DNA from: Chloromonas sp. AAM2
Taxonomy: Eukaryota > Chlorophyta > Chlorophyceae > Chlamydomonadales > Chlamydomonadaceae
Reading direction: 5' to 3'
NCBI GenBank assembly: GCA_004335635.1
Contig: QAXH01002455.1
Span: 200 to 29,861 of the forward strand
DNA length: 29,662 bases
Made by a program: the position numbers and the translations under genes. The stretch's first letter is position 1; each line of letters starts with the position of its first letter. Below the pieces are notes generated by a model. That model did not search any database, was not told the origin of the DNA, and saw only the letters and a program-made list of their open reading frames with translations. This document shows, in pieces, positions 22,254 through 29,662 of this stretch.

Positions 22254-23383
22254 ACGCGGAGTTGATTCAGTACTGGAGGGTGGCACAATCACAAAAGCTG
22301 ACTGCGTTGAAATCTACAGCTGGTGCTCGACTGGCCAGCTCACTCAGTACCGCATGTGATTTTCAAGAATAAGCATTCAACACTGATCAATCGTGACCTT
22401 CGTGCCAGACGAATCTAAGAAGAGTTCAGCTCAATTGGTTCAACTCTCAACTCTAGCGACTCAAAAAAAAAGAAGTTTGCCAGTTCTGGGACGGTTTTGA
22501 AACTGTCACTGGAACCGGTGTGTCAGCAAAAATATGTGTGAGAGTGTGTGTGTGTGTGTATATGTGTGTTTAGGTGTGTGTTAATCAGTGTATATGTGTG
22601 TTTAGGTGTGTTTAGGTGTGTGACGACTTACATCACCGACTTCTGAGGTACAGGTCAGACGGGTCACACACACATTTTTGTCTTTTGACACTGTAGTTCC
22701 TGTCTAGTCCTGGTTTGCTGTCCCAGAAGTGGCAGTGCACCGTCTACCACAACACGCAATTTTCACCCAGCTGTTCACCTCGTGTGCGGTTCAAACACAC
22801 ACACATATACACGAACATATACATGGTTTGCTGAGACACAAGGGTTCCTGGCGGTACTACAGACCTATTCTCACAAACTGTCCCAGAACTGGCAAACTTT
22901 TTTTTTTTGCTTTACATTAGGTGAGGTAACCAAGCCCAATTATGCCGTGGAGTTTTCGTGCCTAAGGTCGAGTTCTGGTGACCACCACAAGCACGCATAT
23001 GGTGTCTGCCTTGATCAAATGTCATGACACGACAGTGCGTGCCTGTTGAACTCTCTGTTAGCAGTATTTTGATTCACAGCTGAACTCTAACGCCTGAGGT
23101 GTGTCATTTATGTCTGAGGCGTGCATTCCTGTAAGTTCTGGCATGGTCGTCTGATGCAGCAGTCACATGGTGAGAGATCAACCACTAGCCCCTGGTAATC
23201 ACTCTCTGTTACCCTGTGCATGTGATTTCTCTTTTCTTCTTGTGAGTGCAAACTGCTGGAACAGAATTGTCTTAACGTTGTTTGATTAACAGTCCTGAAC
23301 TACATCAGGCCTAGGCCCATGCAACAAATCCAGCCAAAGTAGCATGAAGTTTTGACGACTGTCCCAGCCATTGGCCCGGCGAC
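22254..23383. other. Intergenic region between GLG1 and PRP38 containing a MITE-like element
   Basis: The GLG1 3' UTR starts here. I see no TGTAA before the mobile element, only an AATAA at about 22370. The inverted-repeat element occupies 22463-22908. The remaining 475 bp up to the PRP38 start codon should contain its promoter; I see no gene in it. Confidence 0.6.
22463..22908. mobile_element. Complete MITE-like element with ~37-bp terminal inverted repeats (446 bp)
   Basis: The left end is a run of A, then AGTTTGCCAGTTCTGGGACG and GTTTTG. The right end is the reverse complement, CAAACTGTCCCAGAACTGGC then AAACTT and a run of T, with very few mismatches. Between them lies GT-rich, non-coding sequence, including TGTGTG and TTTAGGTGTGTG runs. 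It encodes no transposase, so it would be non-autonomous. The flanks show no obvious target-site duplication. A second copy of the right end is at 1-80, which supports mobility. Confidence 0.8.
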
Positions 23384-26300
23384 ATGGCGAATCGAACTGA
23401 CAAGGAGGCGTACTCAATCCATGGCACCAACCCTCAGGTACTGGTTGTACCAATGCCACGCACTTGTCGCAAAAGATGTTTGGGAACGAGGGTTGTCGCC
23501 TGTGTTTCCGCAGAATTTGGTTGAGTACATCATCAGACAGAAGGTCTACCAGACCACTTACTGGAAGGAAAGTTGCTTCGCCCTAACAGCGGAGACCGTT
23601 GTCGAAAGAGCGGCCGAGCTGCGCGCTGCTGGGGGCACCTATGGGGGTGCTCGGAAGCCCACTAACTTCATGTGCTTGATTCTCAAGATGTTACAGATCC
23701 AGCCGGATAAAGAGATTATCATTGAGTACATCAAGAGCGGGGACTTCAAGTATGTTAGATTGTTAGGTGCGTAGACCGCATGGACGTGTGGCACATGACG
23801 CAGATCATGCCGCCCTTTGCAATTCCAGCTTGCACTGTCAGCCGCAGTGCTCCATGATGTGAGCTGAAAGCCACCATGCAGTGCCAGTGAGGGGGCTTCA
23901 TGCTGCCAGCCACAGGTGACCATGCAGTGCCTGTGACAGTGCCAGATGTGACCAGCTACAAGCCACCATCCATGCTCACATTGTTTAAAACAACCGAAAG
24001 GCATGCATGCTTGACGTCCATGTGTAGATTGTATATCAGGCAGCGTACGTGCATGTGATTTGGCGCCGTGCAGGTGCTTTTTACATGCGTCTGGTGGGGC
24101 GGCCCCAGGAAGTGTATCAGTACCTGGAGCCCCTGTACAACGACTATAGGAAGGTGTGAGGGCAAGCAACAGAACGTGCATGTTTGTTCCCAAGTCACAC
24201 GGGCAAGACGAAGGCCAGGCACTGCCACCTGGTCTACAAACACCTGCTGTATAACACTTTTGATGACTTGTGCTTGAGTGTCATGCTGCTCCATCTGAGC
24301 AGTCCAGCTCCCTCAGCTTCACCGGCCTTGTCAACCCTGTCACATGCAATTGCCATGTGCACGGGTTGTGTGTGTCCATGCAAAAGCGTGTGTCTCCGTG
24401 TACATGTGTGTGTTTCCATGCAAACGCGCATGTGTCCATGCGCATGCGTGTATATCCATGCAGGTGCGGGTCATGACGCTGGAGGGGCAGTACGTACTCA
24501 GGCACATGGACGAGGTGAGCAACAGGAGCACCATGAAGACCAGTACTGGGTGTGGCCGGAACACAGGCCATGATTCACACATCACTAGTGACGGGCACTC
24601 CGATGCATGCACACATTTGCAAACAACATGCATGCCTCAGGCGAGCGTGGATTCGCCACAACTGGACAGCAGTGGTATGTGAGAGGCACTGGCACCTGCA
24701 TGGAGATGCAAATATACTCAGCCACCTTTCCTGCATTCATGCATTTGTCACGCTGTCTGGTCCTGTTCAGGTCGTGGACGACATGTTGAATAAGGACCAC
24801 ATGTTCGACATCGCATTACCACGGTTGCCTGCCAGGTACGCGACCTGCATCAATTGTAGTGATTGTTTTGTACCATGGCCACTCCAACAATGTGCCTCTC
24901 TGCCACAAATGGATAACAAGTGTGCTGCGATTCAACGTGCACGCCAATTGATAGTTCGTGCGGTCAGTGGCAGATGCCACGCCGAAGTGCAGTTCTCCAT
25001 TCTTTGCAAGTGCATAACTGTCTCTGCATGTGCACACTGGACCACAACCGCTTGAAAGCGATGCACATGTGCAGGTGGGCGTTAGAGAAGGCCGGCACGC
25101 TTGACCCGCGTGTGAGTGTGCTTGATGAGGAGTTCGATGAAGGGGCGGTGCAGCGGGAGGCGGAAGCGGAGGCAGCGCGCCAGCGGGAGGCGCAGCGGGA
25201 ATATGCCGACATGGCGGACGGGATGGGCCCGGCAGGGGGGCGGGAGCGGCACAGGGACGCGGAGGAGGATCGCGACGGCCACGAGGCGGGCAATGGCCAC
25301 CGGCGGTCGTATGATGAGGACAGGCGCAAGGACAGGTCAATGCGCAGAGGCGGCAAGGACGGGAGGGGAGAGTCAGGAGTGGGAGTGAGAATAGTCAGCT
25401 ACTAGCTGTGCTGAGATGACTTGAGCAAAGGGAAGTATGGGAGTAGAGTGCGGGGTGTGTGCGGGGTGTGTGCGGTAGAAGAACAGTAGCAACGGTGCTC
25501 AGGGCCAGGCGAATGAACGCAGGCAACCATGATGCACTGGGCGCCACTGAGCAGTTCCCGCCATGTACGTTGTGTGCGCAGTCCTGAGCGAAGGAAGGAG
25601 AAGTGGCAGCTCAGCAAGGATGAGCGCAGGTGAGCAGGGCTGCTGGGCAGGGCTGGAGACCTACTGCTTCGGGTGTACTGTGACTTGGTGGACGGCTTTG
25701 TTTTCCTGACTAACTGGCGGGACAGCTGATAAACGGGATGTCAGGCATAACCAGGCGTAACCAGGCACGAAAGGGCATGAAGCGGACGGCAATGACCATT
25801 TTCGACTTTGCTCCGTGGTTGTGTGATGATTTGCAGTCATGTTAGGCATGGATTTGCAGATGCCTTCAAGGCCGTGCACCATGCGCTAGTAACATCCGAC
25901 CGCCTGGACAACTTCGGTACCTCTGTGGTTGCAGGGAGCAAGCCAGACGGCGCAGTCCCAGCCGGAGCCGCAGTCCGGTCAGGAGCACCAGCCGCAGCCC
26001 CGTCCGGGGTGGTGGGCGCGACGAGCGGGACAGGCGAGAGCGGGATGAAGGGCCGAGCCACAGGCAGGACGAGCGGGACCGGGACAGGCGGCGGGGGGAT
26101 GAGGAGACTCGTGATAGGCGACGGGACGACCGAGAACGGCGGGACGACCCTCGTGACGAGCGGAGGCGGGAGGACCGGGAGGATGCACGTGACAGGAGGA
26201 GGGACGATGTCGACCGGGACAAGTGCGTGCACAGCACCACATCACAGTCAGTCACCATCACCATGATGGCTGGACGCTTGCTGTGCGCTGTGCGGGACCG

Positions 26301-27344
26301 CACCATACCTTGGCACTTGTCCTGTTCGTGCTCACATGCACAGGAGGGCGTTGCTTGCGGGAGAAGAAGTTTGCCTGCCTTCTGTGCCGGCTTCCTAGTT
26401 TTCGTTTACCTTCCCTGCTTCCTGTGCTGAAGTTTTGGGCAGTTGTGTTGACTTTGACAGCTCAAACTTCCTCCTGTGTACTGCAGTCACAGTAAGTGGT
26501 GATTCTACTCTTGTGAATACGAGGGCTCGTCTGGCCTCGTTGCTCGCAGGGGCAGGGAGCGACGGCGCAGCCGGTCTCGCAGCCGCGAGCGCGGCCGGGA
26601 TAGGGACAAGCGCAGAAGCAGGTGGGCAGGGGGTACGGGCGCATGGGCTGAGCAGCATCCGCTGCACGCACTGGTTGCGATTCAAAGCAGAAGCAGCAGA
26701 CCGTCACTTGCAAGGAACCAGAGCATCAGCGGTACCCATGGCCGGGGACAGAGCATCAGCGGTACCTAGGCCGGGGACAGAGCATCTGCAAAGGCATGCT
26801 ACAGGAACCAATTCATGGCCTGCACAGCCTGCAAGACCTTGTTCTGTGCCGTCTGTACTCCAGCAAGTGGTGTGGCCCACACACATCAAGCTTGTGTGTG
26901 AAACCGCCTAGGGGCTGGCGGTGAACACTACACTGCCCTGCTCACGAGAAGATCAATCTCACCCATGCCTTTCTGGCGGTGATTTGCTGGACAAAGGTTA
27001 AACGCTTTGCACCTTATCTGTTGGCAACTGTGACGTGAATGAATGATTGCATTGGTATACAAAAGACTCTACAAAGGCAAGGCAAATATCTTCCTGGTCG
27101 TTCAGTGGCTTAGTGTTGCACAAAAACTGTTCGGTATTATTCAATTTGCTTGTACGCTTGCAGGAGTCGCTCTCTCGAGCGAAAGGCGGACCGGGGACGG
27201 GACAAGCCCAGCACCAAGGTTACTGCGGCTGGCGCAGCGGGGGCCGGGGGCGCAGGGGGCAAGCGTGCAGCGGACCCGACCGATCCGGAAGTTGCTGAGG
27301 CCAATGCAGTCCGAGCGTCCCTGGGTCTGCCACCACTCAAATGA
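23384..27344 (+). CDS. PRP38: Pre-mRNA-splicing factor PRP38 with RS/RD-rich tail (10 exons, 450 aa)
   Basis: Exons: 23384-23437, 23514-23766, 24074-24153, 24464-24514, 24771-24835, 25075-25335, 25582-25629, 25935-26222, 26550-26621, 27164-27344. Phases agree, giving 451 codons with TGA at 27342-27344. PRP38 is a tri-snRNP protein needed for spliceosome activation and U4 release. Residues 1-170 are the PRP38 domain: MANRTDKEAYSIHGTNPQ, then VYQTTYWKE, GGTYGGARKPTNF, LKMLQIQPDKEIIIEYI, KYVRLLGAFYMRL, YLEPLYNDYRK and DIALPRLPAR. It matches the PRP38A class closely from the first residue. Residues 171-254 are charged and E/R-rich. Residues 271-412 are RS and RD/ER repeats. The end, PEVAEANAVRASLGLPPLK, is also seen in plant PRP38 tails. 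The exon 6 donor (GACAG then GTCAAT) is weak. Confidence 0.95.
24369..24463. repeat. 20-bp minisatellite ending exactly at the acceptor of PRP38 exon 4
   Basis: Units start at 24369, 24389, 24409, 24429 and 24449. The consensus is TGTGTGTCCATGCAAACGCG. The fifth unit is cut after CCATGCAG, which is the 3' splice site (exon starts at 24464). The other units have CCATGCAA, CGTGTACA, CCATGCAA and CCATGCGC at the same place, so only the last one has AG in that position. Confidence 0.9.
26721..26789. repeat. 29-30-bp tandem repeat in intron 9 of PRP38 (2.3 copies)
   Basis: GAGCATCAGCGGTACCCATG then GCCGGGGACA is repeated at 26751 as a 29-bp version (CCTAGG for CCCATGG), with a 10-bp remnant at 26780. 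It is non-coding. Confidence 0.9.
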
Positions 27345-27906
27345 CGACATGCTCAACTCAAAGGGCTGGGGCCGTTAGGTGCTGGCCTAGCGGTTGTGTG
27401 GAACTCAACAATCCTTCCTTGGACATTTCTTGAGTTTTCACTGGGAATCAGCTGTAAATTTCACAATTGATTAAAAGGTACGGTGCACATGTGCAATAAA
27501 ATTGGGTGGCTCCCTTGGCTTTAGCGTTGTTCTGAGTTGTAACTGCGTGAATAAAAAGGAATTTTGAATTGGCAAACGATGAGGCGCTGTTTGGGCGATT
27601 ATACATATGGGTACCAATAGCCATCAGTCCATGTTGCTGTGCATGCTGCCCTGGACAGCCGTTGCCATTCGCCAGTGGCTCTGCCAGCAACTTCTGTTGC
27701 AATTCTCCTGCTGGTGTGCTCATTACAGGTTTGAAACTTTGTAGGACGACCTTGGTGGTGCCAGCACACAGCAAGGTGGATAAACTCAGGCACAATACCA
27801 GGATGGAGAGTCACCGTTAAAGCAGCCAGTTTATGCCTGAATTCAGGAAATCAGTCTTGAAGTCCAGAACAGGAAACAACAACTTCAGCCTCAGGGAGCC
27901 ATTTTC
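27345..27906. other. 3' UTR of PRP38 and intergenic sequence
   Basis: TGTAA at 27453-27457 is 109 nt after the PRP38 stop codon and is the likely poly(A) signal. Beyond it are AT-richer stretches (CAATAAAATTGG, GAATAAAAAGGAATTTTG) and no recognisable gene. The plus-strand frame at 27569-27820 shows no family resemblance. Confidence 0.5.
27453..27457 (+). terminator. TGTAA poly(A) signal candidate of PRP38
   Basis: The motif lies 109 nt downstream of the TGA at 27342-27344, a usual distance in chlorophytes. Confidence 0.5.
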
Positions 27907-29220
27907 TCAGAAGGACCTGGCCTCCTGAGCACTGAGGCACCATACGCAGAGGAGAAATCGAAACTGTGCCTTCCTCAAGCAAGTTTGGGTGCTCCCTCTA
28001 AAAGAGCTGCAGATAGACGTGCGCTGTTTTACTGTCGATTCATGTAAGGCATGCTTAGCGATTGTTGATTCTGAAACATACTGAGCGAGACTTTGTGCAA
28101 GTTTGCAAGCCAACTTCTCCGGATTTCCTGGAACTAGCACGTTAAAGAGAGGCCGAGCAGCTGAGCTCGCGTGAGAGCTTCTATGGTGCCAAGAGTAGGA
28201 TTGGCGAGTGGACGCTGCTGTCGGCAAGCTGTGGATTCGGAAAGCCCTGTAGCTGTGGGAAGTGGTAGGACTTTCTGGGCGGCGGTGCCAGTGCATGTTT
28301 GCAGGGACGCAACAGAGTCAAAAGCGACTCCAGTCGTTGCGGTTTCCACAGGGCTGGTGAAACGTATGCGTGGTCTGGAGAGCCAGGCAGCCTCCTACAG
28401 CTGCCAATCCTGCCTCCAAGCACATCAACGCAGACGAGTCCACCACACTGTTGGTCGCGTGCAAGTCCGGTCTGAACTGATCGAGCACGTATCGCAGTGG
28501 GGCCTGGACTGTTGCAAAGAAGGAGTTGCACTGACAGCAAACTACTCCAGGCGCCCAAAGAAAGACCACCCAGCACGCTGGTTTCGACACCGACTACACG
28601 TGCCGGCAGTTGAAACGCCAGTTCTGAGGCCAGGCCGAAGGCCAGCGGCGTTGCACAGCACAGCGAAGTTTCAACATGTCAGTCGCTGTTGATTCGCCGC
28701 CTCGTCCCAGCTTCAATTGTGCAGTCGTCCTGCTACGCGTTGGTACTTGCCCCGCATTGACAGACGCCGCTCTTACCAATACACATCATGATGGGCCATG
28801 AATAAGCCGTTCAGGTTGTGGAGGTCGCCCCGGGCCAAATGCAGACGCTGGAAGTGTTCTGGGTTTGACTCAGCCACAATTCGAAGGCCAGCGGACAGGA
28901 CGCCGCTACTCGTCCGACGTAGGAATGAGCTGCGGCAGAAAGCTCCTGCTCTGGACGGGAGGGATGCTTGCATACCTGACGCCGGACGGCCCACGGGCGA
29001 ACGGAGGGCACAGCAGTGGCCCGTGGCACTCTGGTCGATAGGAGTAGCAGGTGACTGGGGTACAGCCGGGAAGCCTCTCAGTCAACCGTGTGCCAGGTCG
29101 CAGCGCGGTATCCAAACATCAGGAGTAAAGCTGTTGTGCAGGAGCGATATCATGAGAGCAAATGTTCCCAAAGGCAGGAGGCATGCTCGGCATCAGTTCA
29201 CAATGCAACACACTGAATTC
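27907..29220 (-). CDS. Possible continuation of an unrecognised minus-strand gene; exon limits unresolved
   Basis: Several minus-strand frames look coding but I cannot join them with confidence. The best is about 28930-28774, ending at a strong donor (TATTG then GTAAGA). It encodes SAGLRIVAESNPEHFQRLHL and then ARGDLHNLNGLFMAHHDVYW. A second candidate is 29054-28976, which has a good acceptor (TGTACCCCAG) and donor (GTCAG then GTATGC) and encodes CYSYRPECHGPLLCPPF. Joining these two would need an intron of only 46 nt, shorter than any other in the window, so something in this model is wrong. Frames down to about 28180 (for example CVDVLGGRIGSCRRL) may form the 3' part. The overlapping plus-strand frame at 28171-28692 is an alternative. 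I recognise no family. Confidence 0.25.
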
Positions 29221-29229
29221 ACGCCCAAC

Positions 29230-29662
29230 TCGTCTGTCCAGAAATAAGGCCATCTGACAGCAGGTCCTGAATGGCAATGTCGCTACCCACATATGTTGAG
29301 ATGACCATTTGAGCTGCCGTCCTGACGTGGGCTGGTAACATCCAGGCAGTGTGTTTGAAGGCAACAGCCGGGCATGCACTCTAACAGGACTTCTGGGCTT
29401 TGGCGTAAAGCGTGCATTCACAATACGCGACAGACTACACGTAGGGCCATTGTAATGAAAGACGTATACAAATTTTACAAGTTTACAAAGCAGGCCATGT
29501 ACCAAGTTCACTGTCCCCAGGCTAACTGTCACCTCACCTCCACCTGTGTTTACAGGTGCATGATGGCATGGAGGCGCTCAGGCATGGAGGCGTTGCGTTC
29601 GGGTCCAGGTGAGCTCAGCGTCAGGATGGCAGTCGCAAGGGAAGCAGTATGAACTAGAGCTT
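29230..29662 (-). CDS. Partial unrecognised minus-strand gene, two exons, 5' end outside the window
   Basis: Two exons fit in frame: one from the window edge to 29554 with donor CACCT then GTAAAC, and one at 29321-29230 with acceptor CACGTCAG. Across the junction they read NASMPERLHAIMHL then TAAQMVISTYVGSDIAIQDL and LSDGLISGQT. The residue composition and the clean phase match suggest real coding sequence, helical and soluble in character. The donor of the second exon is uncertain (GACGA then GTTGGG, or GGGC then GTGAAT). The start codon and most of the protein lie outside or downstream. I recognise no family and assign no function. Confidence 0.35.

Noticed and set aside
26463..26495. Possible 5-base microexon (acceptor CTGCAG, then TCACA, then GTAAGT) in PRP38 intron 8
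   Set aside because: Including five bases would break the reading frame, while the direct exon 8 to exon 9 junction is in phase.
28171..28692. 173-codon plus-strand frame opposite the putative minus-strand gene
   Set aside because: No family resemblance, and the minus strand has better splice signals and codon pattern; kept only as an alternative.

Overview
This window is nuclear DNA from a plastid-bearing eukaryote, most likely a green alga (chlorophyte). The support is: genes split by many short GT-AG introns with GTGAG donors and TGCAG acceptors; a plastid-type MEP-pathway enzyme (IspF) with an N-terminal extension like a transit peptide; a plant-type LRRC57-like protein; and TGTAA motifs, the usual chlorophyte poly(A) signal, downstream of several stop codons. 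Moderate GC and intron-dense genes would fit a trebouxiophyte, but I cannot name the species. There are no bacterial operons, and I found no CRISPR array, rRNA or tRNA.

Five genes can be assembled exon by exon with matching splice phases. From left to right: (1) a plus-strand, five-exon gene (330-4475) for an unrecognised 987-residue protein, coiled-coil at the N-terminus and then largely disordered. (2) A plus-strand, six-exon gene (5765-8373) for a 298-residue leucine-rich-repeat protein of the LRRC57 type with an MGNCC acylation motif. (3) A minus-strand, seven-exon gene (10847-9044) for IspF, 216 residues. (4) A plus-strand, 23-exon gene (12571-22253) for a 900-residue GLG1/Golgi apparatus protein 1 homologue with signal peptide, about twelve Cys-rich repeats, one membrane span and a short tail. 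(5) A plus-strand, ten-exon gene (23384-27344) for the spliceosomal protein PRP38 with an RS/RD-rich tail. The right end holds part of an unrecognised minus-strand gene running off the window.

The genes are functionally unrelated: secretory pathway, isoprenoid synthesis, splicing and signalling or scaffolding. Their arrangement is ordinary. The LRR and IspF genes converge, IspF and GLG1 diverge across about 1.7 kb, and GLG1 and PRP38 lie in tandem with a MITE-like element between them.

The unusual content is in repeats and splice sites. A 446-bp element with about 37-bp terminal inverted repeats lies at 22463-22908, and the end of a second copy lies at 1-80. Perfect short tandem duplications have doubled a 5' splice site in GLG1 (50 bp) and a 3' splice site in ispF (31 bp). 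The acceptor of one PRP38 intron is the last unit of a 20-bp minisatellite. Several other introns carry minisatellites. I see no clear sign of a new multi-gene system; the splice-site duplications and the inverted-repeat element are the most checkable novelties.
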